The position numbers were made by a program, and so were the translations under genes. This document shows, piece after piece, positions 48,904 through 62,009 of a DNA stretch of 64,000 nucleotides; position 1 is the stretch's first letter; each line of letters opens with the position of its first letter. The stretch is from Saksenaea vasiformis B4078 (lineage: Eukaryota; Mucoromycota; Mucoromycetes; Mucorales; Saksenaeaceae), in the NCBI GenBank assembly GCA_000697055.1, contig JNDT01001807.1, forward strand, positions 1 through 64,000, read 5' to 3'. Below the pieces are notes generated by a model. That model made no database searches, was not told the origin of the DNA, and saw only the letters and a program-made list of their open reading frames with translations.

Positions 48904-51900
48904 ATGCTCACTTCTCGATCCATTACGCGAAATCAAAAAGCAAAGGTACTATTTAAATATATAATACAACAAAAAAAAACAGTTTTATTTATTTTATTGG
49001 TTTTTAGTTGGCTGCCGATTATAATGATTTACTTAAGGAGCTATCTACCCATGAAATGAATTCGGTGGGTTGTTATTCGATAGGGGAAGTTATCGGCGAG
49101 GTAAGGCTGTGGCACTTATAATCTATCTTGGCACCCCTCAAACTTTTCTCTTTAGGGAACCTATGGGAAAGTAAAGCTAGGCACCCATAAACTAACCGGC
49201 CGACGAGTCGCTATCAAAAAGATCAGCAAGCAACACGCGCCACTCATGGCACGCGAAATTCATCATCATCGACAGCTGCGTCACCCAAATATTGTTACAT
49301 TGTACGAAATCATTGCTACTGAATCTGCTATACACGTCGTATCTGAATATTGTCCAAATGGCGAATTATTCGATGCGCTAACAGAATCAGGTCGATTTTC
49401 CGAACAACGAGCCCAAAAATGGTTTCGACAACTTGTCAATGCGATCAAATATTGTCATGCCCATAGTATCGTTCACAGGTAAAAAAAAAAAAAAAAAAAT
49501 AACTCAATGCATGGCTTGTTGACTCTAAAAATATATACATTTTCCTTTTTTTTCTTCTCTTTTTCAATTGCAGAGATCTCAAACTGGAAAACGTCTTGTT
49601 GGATGCAGACTGTAACGCGAAGATCTGCGACTTTGGATTTGCACGCTACACAGACAACAAGCAATTTCTCGATACATTCTGTGGTAGTCTGGGTTATTCG
49701 GCTCCAGGTATAAAAAAAAAATTAATTAAGTACTTTGTGTTTTAAACTGCGCCGATCCTTTTTAGAGGTTATCATGCGTCAGAAATACACGGGACCTGGT
49801 AAGTTTCTTTTTTATTGTGGATCTTTTATGAAAAATAGAGACTCATCTTAACGACTATCGTTACAGAAACCGACATATGGTCTTTAGGTGTCATTTTGTA
49901 TACGATGTTAGCTGGAGAAATGCCATTTGACGATGATTCTGAGATCATTACGCAGAGAAAGATCGTCAAGGGCAATTACGAAATACCCTCCTATTTTTCA
50001 GCCGAAGCGAGTGATCTGATTCGCCGTATCCTGAAATTGAGTCCCACTGAACGTTTGACAATCGACCAAATCGCAAACCATCCCTGGATGACTATGGAGA
50101 TCGATGATGAAGAAGAAGAGTATGAGAGCCTGTCGTCGACCCGACATTCGAGTCATTCAGATATTGATTCCATCTTTTCAACAACACGTGTGCTGACAAA
50201 TGATCTATTGGAGGAAGACGAAGATGAAATTTCTACAGAAATATCGAGTCATGACAGTTTTGTTAGTCTCCCAGAAAACGCCAAACCACCATCCCCTATG
50301 GAAAAAGCAGTTGATCGACGAACGGAAGCCGCCAAATTCTCACCACAAGTACGCTATAGCCTCGGTATGATGCGACCTGATGAAAAATCGAGTCGGTATA
50401 CCACTCGGCCTCTGCGTTTTTCAGCCCCTACCACCGTCGGTAATAATCGCCTCACTGCGTCACATCCAGCTTCTTCTTCTCCCTATCGTTCATCTCTCCC
50501 GACAACACTTCCATCCCATAATCGCACGTATGAAGAACCACCGCTGACACAAACGGAACAGCAAGTTGTTTCATCACTTCTCGCTGCAGGGTTTGATGAA
50601 ACGGTTGTAAGGAACATGCGGAATAACACATGTGATACGTCCAATACATTGTGGCAGATGCTGCTTGAGAGGGCTGAGAAACAGGCAGGAGATAAACAAC
50701 GGGAAGGTTGTGTTGTTGTGCCTCAACAACAGAGATGCTCACCACCACCGCCAGTCGCGAAATCACCTGCGGCACGACCTACTGAGGTGAATGCATCTCT
50801 CGAAAAAGGCCTAGGCTACGCAACACAAACCAAACCGCCATCAGCTGCAGTCGACAAGGCTATACAAACTTGCACAGTTACAGATAAATCTGTAGAGTCA
50901 ATGGCACCACCAGTAGTAGTAGTACCACCTGCTGCAGTGCCCGCAGCCTACCCTCTACCGCAGACTCCTTCGTCACCACCTCCAACGGCCATCTATGGCT
51001 ATGGTCCTGAACGTCCTCAGCCGGAGAAAAGTGGATGGTTTTCGTCGGTGAAATCGTGGTTTGGCTCTGGAAAAAATGAAGAGGTGCAGCGACCCAAAAC
51101 GCCATCCCAGCGGAGTAGCACCTGCACCAGATCATCTATGCATCAGCATCAGGCACCAGCAAGTTACCGGGATTTCGATACACATCGTACAGATGAAAAA
51201 GAATCAACCGAACTTGCTCTGTCTCCGCCCATTTATCGCTCTGGAAGTCTCAAATACCGCCGACGGATGTTACAGCTGTCGAGTCCTCCTGTCAGCGAAT
51301 TAGATCAGCTCGCTTACAGTGCGACGTCGCCCCCACCGCCAGCTTTGCATCATAAAACAACAGCATCACGACCTTCCTCAATGAATGCGCCAAATGTTGT
51401 TGCCCTTCCGCGCTCGCTCGATCGTCATAGCCCAGTCATCCCTCCGACCGCGTTGACTGCTCCTCGACCCGTTGCAGATACGCTATCGGTTGTCACTACG
51501 GAGATGCATGTGGCTACGACGGCTGTCCCTACACGAGCCACTGAAATTGACATTTGCGAAAAGCGGTATTCGATGTACAGATCTGCACAGCCTCAGCAAC
51601 CGTCGCCACCACCTTCACCACCCTCGACCCGTTCGATGATCACCATCCCAACACCCACAGCAGTCACATTACCTCCTATTGACACCAAGGTAGAGTCCTA
51701 CCAACCACCTTCATCCTCTTCACCGTCGGCTTCGCCACCCATGATTTCGCCACCAACGTCCCCAGATGGAGAAGATATCAAGCCACTTGCATCACAGAAA
51801 GTCATGCCTGGTCCTAAAGTAAGTAAAAAAAAAATGGAATGTATCAAGTGAGATACTAAATGAATACATTAGGAGTTTCCAACTTCCATGCGACGGTTTG

Positions 51901-52007
51901 ACTTTGCTCCTAGAACACGACTAAGTGTGTATGGCATGAACGATACGGGTGTCCGGAATCGAATGGGCGGCCGTGCTATTATAGAAGAAGAAGAAGAAGA
52001 AGAGTAA
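48904..52007 (+). CDS. Ser/Thr protein kinase, CAMKL (AMPK-related) type, with UBA-like segment
   Basis: Seven exons: 48904-48945, 49008-49100, 49156-49478, 49574-49707, 49766-49798, 49867-51818, 51873-52007, giving 903 residues. The kinase domain (about 37-290) is complete. It has the glycine loop [16 protein letters not shown] with Lys66, HRDLKLEN with catalytic Asp154, DFG at 172-174, the activation segment [15 protein letters not shown] and [18 protein letters not shown]-x-x-Y-x-APE and PFDDDSE are typical of AMPK-related CAMKL kinases, close to the Kin4/NUAK groups. About residues 436-485 ([20 protein letters not shown]) resemble a ubiquitin-associated helix bundle. The remaining C-terminal 400 residues are Pro/Ser-rich. 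A basic end ([17 protein letters not shown]) is followed by seven Glu from a GAA repeat. Likely a cytoplasmic regulator of growth or cell cycle; the precise orthologue is not certain. Confidence 0.87.
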
Positions 52008-52475
52008 CCGAGAAGAATATCTACCCGCTTATTTGTAATGAATACCCTTCTATTACCCTCACACCCAAAAAAAAAGCACACACCACAACGGAACACCTCA
52101 CTCCATTCTTTCACACTCTCTTCCTCCCCATCGCTCCGCGTTTATTTTCTAGATTAACTGTCATGCCATTTACCTCCTTTTTTCTTATTCTTTCGCCATG
52201 ATCGTCACTCGTTATTTCTCTTTATTTCTTTCTCATACGTATACATATCTGTTTCTCTCTTTTGTTTCCTTCTTTCTTTCTTTTTTATATACATTAGCAG
52301 TGTTTTTTTTTCTCTCCAGTCTTTTTTCTCTTTTTTTATACATATCACTAACCCTTTTCATTCACCATCATTCCAACATTTTCCCCCTTTTCCTTCCCAA
52401 AAATGAAAAAATGAAAAAGTTATTTTTTTTGTGATACTTTTTTTTTCTTTTTTCTTTTTTCTTCCTTTTTCTTTC
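52008..52475. other. Convergent T-rich spacer
   Basis: This lies between the kinase stop (+) and the RING gene stop (-). It is strongly pyrimidine-rich on + from about 52140 to 52475 and carries the 3' UTRs. One open frame here (52198-52434) is only T-rich composition. Confidence 0.5.
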
Positions 52476-53814
52476 TTAGAACCAGAAGGATCGTCGACTT
52501 AAGCTTAAAAGTTCTTGATTGAATTGTTGATCAACCCATACTGATCGAGATCGATCTTCTCGCAGCGAAAGCTTCCGTGACGGCGACTTCCGGGACCATT
52601 GTTTAACGGCGGCGTTGATCATGGATCTCCGGCGTGTGCACGGCTTGCTATGTTCGGCCATTTCGAGTGGAAAGAAGAAACGGAGAAAATTGATCAGGGA
52701 GGTGTTAATTGTGCAATCCTGGAGCCGGAAGGAGGCCCGACAGAGCGGACACACCGACTTTGTTGCATGCATCAAGCATGATTTACAAAATGTATGAAGG
52801 CAGGAAGGCAATGTCACCGGTTCTGAAAAAAGTCCCAGACAAATAGCACAGGTAAAATCATCCGGTTGTGGAGCTGTTTGTTGCTCTATCAAGGCCTATT
52901 TTTGTTTTTTTTTTCAACCCCCAATGTAATTTAAGCCGGTCGTCTCATTAAGTCCCTTCCTTACTTTAACCTTCTCTTCTACCACGTGGGATGCCCCTAG
53001 GCTTTCTTTACGTCGTTGATGCCAATCCGTCTGCATTTTTGTTGTTTGAGATTCCACAAGGGCCAATGAATCCCATAGCACGAGTAACTGACTCTCTACA
53101 TAATGGTGGTATGTATATAATTCGCGTTCCAATTCACAAAGCTGACGCAGGCATTGTGCCAGACCCGCATTTTCCTTTTTAAGGTTTGTTAATCAACTTT
53201 AAAAAATTTCACGGAAGAACGGTCTTTTTCTTTACCGACGATACGGACTGTAACACCCGTGTTTGAAGATTCTGAAAATAGTCATCAAAAGCTTCTGGTG
53301 TGCTTTCACGTTTGTTTCGAAACTCTTTCAGATAAGTGGATAGAAACTGTTGAGCTCTGTACAGCGCTCGTCGGTCGGCATTACGAATAGGACTAGCCTG
53401 TTCAAAACGTTAAGATGGTTTACAGATGTCTTTCTTTCTTTCTTTCTGTATTTCTTGCTTACCATCGTCTGAATCTGGTAAAATAGGTCGTCAACATGGG
53501 TAAGAAGTGACTGTAGGACATGATGGCTATGTTTGGAAACACGTTCAAGTTCCTGGTTTTCTCTCAAAAGGTTGATATCCGACAAGAACAAATAATAAAA
53601 ATAAGAAAAGACGTACTTCGTACCAAACCCGGACAAAAGCAGAGACACCGTTACTATGGAGTGTTTCCTGGAGTAATTCGGTGCGAACCAGCGCATCTTC
53701 ATAGGTTTTAGAGTCAGTGATACAGGGTTGTTGAGGTAGAAGCATGGTGGTTGATTCGCAGTGTTTTTGTTTATGTCGAAATGGTTTAAGGATGCGTGAC
53801 CAAAATGGAGACAT
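52476..53814 (-). CDS. RING-finger E3 ubiquitin ligase with helical N-terminus
   Basis: Five minus-strand exons: 53814-53617, 53552-53463, 53397-53236, 53174-52965, 52895-52476, all in phase 0, giving 359 residues. A C3HC4 RING lies at residues 236-272: CAIC (236/239), CLH (252/254), CKSC (257/260), CPLC (269/272). It is followed by NTSLINFLRFFFPLEM, an extension also seen in the RING of fungal SPX-RING ligases. The first 220 residues are helical (LLTHVDDLFYQIQTM; RALYRAQQFLSTYLKEF; LCELERELYTYHHYVESQ) but do not show a clear SPX signature. It should transfer ubiquitin from an E2 to unknown targets. Introns and phase-0 joins were chosen by frame. The stretch before the RING has no ATG of its own, which supports the spliced model. 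A (CTTT)n repeat lies directly upstream of the start. Confidence 0.75.
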
Positions 53815-54302
53815 TTCTTTCTTTCTTTCTTTCTTGGGTCTGTGCTTGTCTAAATTAAAACTTCCATCTTTTTATATAAAGAAGTAACTAGTCCGTCCGC
53901 GGACGTTCGGCATTTGAGAAGTGACGACCCAAAAAAAAAAAATTGGATGGGTGATGAAACCTATTTTGTCGGAAAATAATCTTGTCCATCGGCATGATCT
54001 TTTTTTATCTGATCCTTTTCGGCTAAACTTGCATCTATTGTTTTATTGCAAAAAATGTGCTTCCCAGGCGTGCCTTGGCACTTTCTGTCTCTAAACGGCG
54101 CTGCTCCGTGTCCGTCCACTTTATGCTATCCTTCTCTGCATCGTCACCGTACAGACTATACATTGTCACCAGTTAATGCATGCAAAAAAAAAAAAAAATT
54201 AAAGAAATCAAACTTACATTTGCATTTTCTTGTTCCACAACCTTTACAAATAGAAAAAAAAAATTGGTTAGAAACATCGTTTTTCTTTTTTTATTTCTAT
54301 AC
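53815..54302. other. Spacer between the RING gene and Rex1-type gene
   Basis: Contains a (CTTT)n repeat (53815-53834), poly-A runs (53931-53941, 54183-54197) and short unsupported + frames. It should include the RING gene promoter and the 3' end of the exonuclease gene. Confidence 0.5.
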
Positions 54303-56479
54303 TTACTCTTTGTATTTGGGAACATCACCAACGCCACCCATCACAACGACGGCCGTTGCCGGGGGTAATTTTTCGTAAAGTTGGCGAAGGTATCCATCCA
54401 ACCGTGTTAGTTTCGTGGCTACATCGCCTTGTTCTGTGTGTTGCACGGGAACAACAGAAGGTACAAGTGTTTCATCCCCAGCATCCTCTTTTTCAAGCAC
54501 TCGGCAGCGGCACATTATGAAGTCCTTGCTTTCACATTGCTCGATCACCTTATCTACCATCTCGCCATCACTGCCGCATTGCACATAGTCGCTTCCCAGG
54601 GTTGCACCAAATAATCGGTTGGCAGTATCTGTACTCTCAACAATGGCACCCTTTTTAGGTGGATTGTACTGCTGAAGACGATCAAAGATAAGCTCCGTGG
54701 CATTGGAATATCGTCCATAGTTCGGTCCCATTTGCAATTTCTTCTTGAACAGATCAAGTGTTGCTCGCGCATCTTCGGCGGAGTCGTGACCCAGCTTGGC
54801 TTCGTTATGTTCCTGAATGCGACGGCGAAGAATATTACGAGCAAGCACTCGCAAGGAAGGCTTGTAAGGTGGTCCCTTGAAATGGTCATACAGCACTGAG
54901 GTATCGGCACAGAACGGATGCACAAGCTGCAGCGCTCGCAAGTCATTCTCCAAACCATGACCTACGAGGATCACATCGTGGTCGACTAGTTTACGCACAT
55001 GTTTCTGAGCTCGTCTCAATGAACATGTCGCTTGCTCCATGATCTCCGGTGTAATACCCGAGTACTGAGTTAAATAGTCGATAATCGGCTCACTCGGCTT
55101 AACAAACTCATCAAGGAGAATTGAACCATCTACCATCGCAGCGTATAAGATTTTCTTTCTTTCCTTTTTCATCCCAAACCTTACCTTCGCTAACCAAAGT
55201 CACACGCGCAAGAGAACTTCCTTTTGTTGTCGTGACCTAAACACTTCGCGTTAAGTTAACCGCATGAAACTCAACTTGCAATACCATCTCACAATCCAAA
55301 GCAACTAATCGTTTGATAGGGGATGGATTTTTGCTCGGACTGGTCTCTTTCCATCCTTCCGGCAAAACAACGGTATTATCCAGGTACGGAGGTATAGGGT
55401 ATCCAACTGTCCTCATTTCGTCCAGAGTCAACGTATAGAATTCTCTCATATTGTTCTTGTATTTCTCGACGCCTATTGTAATAAAAATAATGAGATGCCA
55501 AGCTAGGACAACACCTCCTCTCCTTTTCTTTTTTTTTTTGGGGGGTACCGCAGCTTACGTTTTGAATGGTTTTCTGCCAACTTCTCCTTCCTCGACAAAC
55601 TGATTTCGCATTGCAGAACTTCTGCAATAGGTGATTCAATTTTTCCTTTTGTTCCTGAAATCTTGTTGATCACCATGTCCGAAAAATGACTGCTAAGAAA
55701 CGGCATCGATGCTTTGCCAACACAGTCTTTGCCGAGCGATTGAAGATCAATGAAATGGGATTGACTCTGTCGTGTTGAAGGCACACCGAAATAAGTGATA
55801 TCCAAACCCTGGACAAACAAGAGGACAAGACGTTTCAACGCTCCCTTATTCACCACCTCGGCCCACGTAGGTGTCTTCGCCTCTGTTAAACAGTAGAGCA
55901 TATATTGCCGGATCGATTTGATCGGTAGTTTCGCCTTGAGTTGCTTTAAATTCAGTCGTAACACAGGCACACTGACCTAAACAAAAAAAAAATTCCAGTA
56001 TGCGTTATTTTTGATCCATTATTTTTTTTCTTCTTCTTTACCTGGACACCATCCACTAATTTTTTGGCTAAACGTTTCTTGTTCTTTTTCTCTCTAATCT
56101 TTCGTACTTTTGCTTCAATCTCTTCTGGTGTCTCTGCTACGATCTTTTTGCGTTTCTTTGAAGGATGTTTGGTCTTGTTGGTACCTGCAGATCGTATTAA
56201 CTTTCAGCAGATCCGATCGGAGGTCTTACTGTCATCGCCCGTATCACGCTGTCGTTTCTTCAACTTTTTCCCTGTCTTCTCTTTGTTTGTCGCTGAATTT
56301 TGTGGACGATCGTGTTTCGTTTTCTTTACTGATCGTTCCGTGTTGATAGCCGAGTCATTGGCACGTTTGGCCGATGCATCTTGTTCTGTCTCAGGATCGG
56401 CATCGAACTTGACATGTAGCTTCTTTGTCGTGTCATGAAGATGTTGATGCTTCGGCACCACACTCGGTGTGAATTTCAT
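54303..56479 (-). CDS. REX1: RNA exonuclease 1 (Rex1/Rnh70 type), DEDDh family
   Basis: Six minus-strand exons: 56479-56230, 56184-56042, 55976-55559, 55472-55285, 55236-55185, 55129-54303, giving 625 residues. The N-terminus is Lys-rich (KKLKKRQRD; KTKHPSKKRKK), fitting nucleolar targeting. A helical region follows (KSIRQYMLYCLTEAKTP). The nuclease domain has LVALDCEM (Asp330, Glu332), VILVGHGLENDLRAL (Asp413) and the last motif GHDSAEDA (His465, Asp470), so all DEDDh residues are present. In between, SGITPEIMEQ and the GPPYKPSLRVLA segment match Rex1/REXO1. Yeast Rex1 trims 3' ends of 5S rRNA, 5.8S rRNA and tRNA precursors in the nucleus. The C-terminal extension of about 140 residues is poorly conserved. 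The start at MKFTPSVV is the first in-frame ATG; upstream sequence is A-rich and unlikely to code. Confidence 0.87.
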
Positions 56480-56904
56480 GGCTACCTTAACAAAGCTTAA
56501 CCGGAACCGCAAGGTAGCTGCCTTTTTTTTTTTCTTCTCTTCTTCATGTGACGGTTGATTTTTTGTCTCGAAATGCAAAGCCGCCCTCTCCCTTTTCTTC
56601 CCCTTCTTTTCACTTCTCACGAGTAGTCTGTCCTTTACGTTTCGAGCATGCTACGACTCTTCGATGATCTTTACTTGGCTAGTATCAGCTGCATAACTGT
56701 ACAGTGTATGTTCTACGGTGACATTGCAAACCGCCGCACTTCACGCTGGAAAAGGAAATTCTGTGCAACATGATACGAATAACTTTCAATCTGGCACTTA
56801 CGACTTCGATTGGCCAAAGCCGCGCATACGCGTGTTCTGAGACACTTATAAGCCGAGCCAACAGACTTTCTTTTCTCTTTCTTTCTTTTTCATTGAAAAA
56901 AAAA
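56480..56904. other. Divergent promoter region
   Basis: 425 bases between the Rex1-type start (-) and the glycine-rich protein start (+). A TATA-like ACTTATAAGC lies near 56844-56853, about 55 bases before the + start. No gene within. Confidence 0.45.
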
Positions 56905-57648
56905 ATGTCAGGTGAAGCAGCTTCTTATCAAGGTAAAGAAACAAGAAAAAGAAGAGTTCCCTTTTTTTGCTCCCCTTTGCTTAATCACACATCAAACTAG
57001 GTGGTTATCAACGTCCCGACGTAGACGAAGCCGCACGTTATGCCACTCAACATACTGGTGGCTCGGAAGGTATAAAGAAAGTAAAAATAAAACTGAAGCA
57101 AAAAGATGGCTGAACAATACATGTATATATAAAAAGAGGAACATGGTCTCTTTTCTTCGATTCTTTCCAAATTCAAAGATGATGACGAGGATGAGGAAGC
57201 CCCTCACCGTCGTCCTGTCAACGCAGAAGAGGTTGAACATGCTGCTTCTGCCCATGACCAGATCTATGGCCAGCGCGGTGGAGCTCCTTCAGAGGAGCAC
57301 TCGTCCCGTGACATGGGCTCAGCTGCAGCCTTGCAGGCTTTCAAGATGTTCAGTGGTGGAGGTGGAAGCAGCGGCGGAGGATCTTCCAGTGAATTGATTG
57401 GTATGGCCATGAGTGAGGGCATGAAGCTGTTGAACTCCCAGGGAGGTAATAACAAGGCCAACCAAGCCGAGATGCTCCAGACGGCGGCGATGACAGCCAT
57501 GCAACTTTACATGACGCACCAGTCGTCCAAGCAAGGCGGCGGCGGCGGTGGCAGTGGCGGTGGCCTCGGTGCACTAATGGGAATGCTCGGTAACAGTGGA
57601 GGATCCAGCAGTGGTGGTGCCGCCAGCTTGCTTTCCAAGTTGTTGTAA
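56905..57648 (+). CDS. Small glycine-rich fungal protein (DUF7721 / 'beta-flanking' type)
   Basis: Three exons: 56905-56932, 57001-57069, 57179-57648, giving 188 residues. The N-terminus MSGEAASYQGGYQRPDVDEA is followed by an acidic part (DDDEDEEAPHRRPVN), then HAASAHDQIYG and helical segments (AAALQAFKMF; LIGMAMSEGMKLLNSQG; EMLQTAAMTAMQLYM) separated by Gly/Ser runs. It ends in LLSKLL. This layout fits a fungal family annotated in databases as DUF7721 or 'beta-flanking protein', with no known role. Third positions are C-rich, as in the ATP synthase subunit, which suggests strong expression. The TATA-like box upstream supports the chosen start. Confidence 0.72.
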
Positions 57649-60600
57649 TTCCCTTTTTTTTTTCTTCCGATCTATATACAACTCGCACCTCTGTCTTTCT
57701 CTTTCTCTCGAACTTGTGTAATCTCTTTTAGCGCCCTCCTCGGGAACGGATAGCAAATTTGGAAACTCCGTACAACGCACTTGTAAAAATTAAAAAAGGG
57801 CTCTCTGGCCTCTTTTTGTTCGGAATTCGTGTGCAAAATAAGAACTAAAATGTTCTGTGTGTCTGTGTGTGCATATGCGTATGTTGCATATGTGTTACTG
57901 CGTAGTGTTTAAATTCACACGGTTCCGTTAAGATGAATCTTATCCACCCAAGTTTTTGGCAAGCATTCACTGCCCAGCGGCGGCACCTTTGGTATACTCT
58001 CTCTCTCTGTTTCTGTCTCTTTCTCTCTCTACATTGGTTATAGCTGAGATTGAATGCGCCAGCCCATCCCACGAAAACCCTGATTTGTCCGGCTTATCGG
58101 TTGACGAAGCGCTCCTCTACAGATAGAGTATAGATAGCGGTGCGCATCCTTTGTTTTTTCTTTCAAGTTACGGTTGGTTGCGTAAGTGTTGTAACAAATA
58201 CGCCATAACACCTCTGTTGTTACGTGCGACGCGTCATAGTGTCGGCGCGTGAAATACATGGGCTTCCGCACGCTAATCTCTGACATTGAAAAAATCGTTG
58301 CTGTAGCAAAATCAGGCTCTACGGACATACACAAATAAACGGACTAAACCCGTTCGTTCCAACTTAAACCACAATGAGTCTGATGCAAGGAAAAGGACAG
58401 TAATGTTCGCCCTGCTTGCTAATCGTTCCTTATAGTACGATAGATAAAGGGACGCGTCGTGTTGAGCACCGTCAAAAGCGAGTATGTCGTACCGTTGTTA
58501 TCGCTTTATGTTACACACAAAATGATCAAGGCAGACGAAGACACTTGCTCTCTTGAAGAAGGAAGCGCGTCCTTTTCTCAGGAAGCACGCCAATGCGATA
58601 AGTCTGTCTAGGAGATTGTTGGCGTTCCGTAGATCCGATAAGCTGGAACAGATATCTGCAATCGTGCACTAGAATGTTTGCCTCGGTGCCCCAATGCAGT
58701 CCAAATTCAACTTATCTATTGTGCATGGACGTGGAATTCATATTTGCATTTGCATATACATAGGGACAATGGAGAAACGAATTCCAAAGCGACCAAGGTT
58801 GGGTCTCAAGCTAATCAGGGCTTGTTGGTTAGGGATTTAATGGCAAATGATGAAGAATGGTCAACAAGTAAGCCAAGATAGACATGACAAACGTGTGTCT
58901 TGTTCTGGAAAAAGGTTATCTCCCTAAGGATGCTGTACCTAGCTTACCCTCAGACATCGGTGCTTTCATAGTTCGTCTCTTGTTATGGAGTGCCAGGATT
59001 ATTGACGTTGCCAGAAATTTGTTTTCTTCTTTGATCCATGTTCAGAAGAAGTGGAGGTTTGATTTTTCATTTTAACAGCCAACCCGTTAACCGCACGAGC
59101 TTCCCTGAATAGAACAGCATCGAACAAGCAACCAATGAAATTTCCGCAACTAGACCGTCTACGACTAAGATATCTATACGTGACACTACATATAGAATTC
59201 CGAAAAAAAAAAAGAAAGACGCTCTAAATTTTTGAATCTTATCGATTTAGTGGTAATCCGTTGTGAAATGAGAAATAGCCAGGTTTGGACAGATGAATTC
59301 GTCGTCAAAAATTGGATAACAGGAGTAAAACCTGCGATCGTCTCACGCAAAATTATAAGAAACGCTGTCCGGACTGACGCTACAATTACAGAAAGGAACA
59401 GGGATGAAGGCATTGTTCGATCACTTTGACAAACAACATAGCCTCTTACACTACAAATGATACCTCTACATGAAGTAGAGACGTAGAAAGAAGAATGGTT
59501 GCACTATATGCTAGGTGCATTGTCACACAAAACATTTCAAGTTTGTCAAAGGGTGTCATACTTTGAAGGTGGAAAATACAATTCTTCGAAAGTTCTATTA
59601 TCTGTACTTTTCCGGTAGCAAGCTCATCAGTTCCAGCCACCATGGTTGATGATGGCCATATGTATTACTCTTACACAATTGTCTCCAAGCACAGCCTTAA
59701 AAAGTGATATTGGCAGGGGCCTAAGTTGGAAGCAATTTATTTTTGCTTCCAAAAAAAAAAAGAGGTATTAATTACAGAATTTGATAGAGACATGCGTTTT
59801 CTTCCTCCACCTGCATTAAAAAGAATTACCTATCTTAGAACATGATAGTCTACGGCTGACAGACATTGACGTGCGTGCTGTTCTGTTCTTTCCTGAGATC
59901 CGATTCCCAAGAATCAAATGATTCTTATCCCGACTAATTATTTTTACCTTCCAGGACCAACACGTAGTTAATTATTCTTGAAGCTATGTCAAAACGCTAC
60001 AAATGGGAGAATACAGGAACGCTCGGTTTTGAAGGTGTATGTGTTGTGTGTATGGCTAACCCCCGTGATTAGATGATGTAGACGCAAAAGGTGGGTTGTG
60101 CCCTTTCTCCTGAAGAGGTCAAAGACAAACACAAATTTCTCCTACACCTCCTTGAATAGGAGCTTCGCTTCATCCTTTTTTAATTTGCAAAACCGCACAG
60201 GAAATGAATTGACAACACAGAGTATGACGTTAGTGCACATTGTCAGTACCATAACTGTCTGAAACAATCTGCGCAGATGTTGTAAAAAAAAAAGACGTTT
60301 TTGATTGATTCGCTTAACGGAGATAGTAATCAAAATAGACTACTTAAAACTGTTTTATGATTTACGAGTTTCACGTAATCTTTGTCTGCATACGAAAGGA
60401 CAGTTCATGGAGATATCAGATGTTTCTTGATAGAAACATTTTTGTTTTATTTTACATTGGGATATACTTTTTCTATACTAATAACAACGCATCTATAGGG
60501 TCTATTATGAGACAGCGAGGAGTGTGCATTTGTCTAGACTACAAAAAAGACAGATTAACTTGCATGAGTTTAGAAGAAGCCCTTTTTTTTTTTACGAAAC

Positions 60601-61916
60601 ACTGTTGTGCAAAAGGGTTCCGAAACGTCAACAATGGTTTCGTACAGAAAGGGAGTACAGTTCGTCCATAAATAGTATGTTCCTGTTTGACCAATCCTTT
60701 TTTTTTTTCGCTAATACATGGAAGAAATTCACACACAAAGAAGAAGACCTTATTATCCCTTATTTCTTTTAACAAATCTGCAGCGTTTTCGAGAATGAAC
60801 GAGCCCCCTTACTCGAGCAGCCGCGTTTTTTTGCCGCCATTAACAACAGAATGACAAATATGTAAACTATGAATCTAAACGTATAAAGTATATATCAACA
60901 AACAATCCAATGTTGAAGGAACACTCGACTCCTACTTCCACCCATTGGATAGCTTAGCAAAAAAAGAACGATGGATACCACCATCAGACTTAGATTAAAC
61001 GAGAACATTTTATATTTCCCATGATTTATTATGTTTACCGCATGCAGCCGTCGTCTCATCATCATCGTTGATAAAAAAAAAACAAGAAAAGAATAGGTGT
61101 TATCAACCGTTTACAAACAAATTCCCTCGCCCACATTCACCGCGACAGCGTCAGTAATAGGATGGTTTGAGCATAAAGCATCAACGTATAAAGAAACACG
61201 GCTTTCTGTTCTAGCATAGGTCAGCAATTCGATTGACTGCTGCCTTTTTTTCTTTCTTTCCTTGTTTTCCAAGGGATGCTTCTCGACAAAATGCGTCACT
61301 GCAGATCAAAATAAGCTATGTCTTTTTTTTTTTGCCATAAGTAGCAAGGCGCTATGCTCTATGAGCATTACGAACGTGGACGTAACCTTTCCATGCACTG
61401 CAAAAAGAGAGGAATGACAAACTTATTCAATCCAGCCACACGCCGAGAAGAATAAAGAGAGTTTATTATTCCATTTCATATATATCTATCTATATTTTCA
61501 TATTCATACAGTGGTACAATATTTTGTGCCAAGCATTAACCAGGCGACCCAGCCAAGCAAAAGAAAATAAAAAGCTATTAAAAGAACATGTTTGTCTTGT
61601 AGCTGAGTAAAAAGAAAAAGAAATGTCTTCCGTTGTAGTAGTTAGTAGTAATAGTAGTAGTAGTCGTCGTCGTCGTATGTTTAAACTGGCGTTTATCGTC
61701 GTGCTATCGTAAAATGCCCTCCTGAGAGTTGGGTCGCCAAAACATAACAGACACCAATTTTTTTATAGTACGAATATACCAACCAGTACCCGATTTGTCG
61801 CAAGGTACACGGACGTCGAGTGGCTTTGCCTTCCAAATATAGCAAAAGTCTCCACACTCATTAAAGGGTCAAACCTCAACCGCTGTGACCCCCGCTCACT
61901 TCTTTCTCTTTTTCTT
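57649..61916. other. Gene-poor region with simple repeats
   Basis: 4.3 kb with no supported gene. It holds CT-rich microsatellites (57997-58030), several A/T runs and a trinucleotide tract (TAG)n(TCG)n near 61642-61677. Open frames of 60-100 codons on both strands lack splice support and domains. Confidence 0.5.
61642..61677. repeat. Trinucleotide tract (TAG)n-(TCG)n
   Basis: Short runs of TAG/GTA and then TCG/CGT trinucleotides adjoin each other, about 330 bases upstream of the ankyrin-repeat gene. Not in a coding frame that I can support. Confidence 0.75.
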
Positions 61917-61924
61917 TATATAAA
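61917..61924 (+). promoter_or_regulatory. TATA box of the ankyrin-repeat gene
   Basis: TATATAAA lies 93 bases before the ATG at 62010. It is followed by a pyrimidine-rich stretch and ATCATT-type sequence where transcription could start. Position and sequence are those of a core promoter. Confidence 0.55.
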
Positions 61925-62009
61925 TTTCACATTTCACTTTTTCTTGCTTCATCATTAAGTACCATCGTTGCATCTCATTTCAATTCAAAACCATCCTTTG
62001 GTTGAGACA

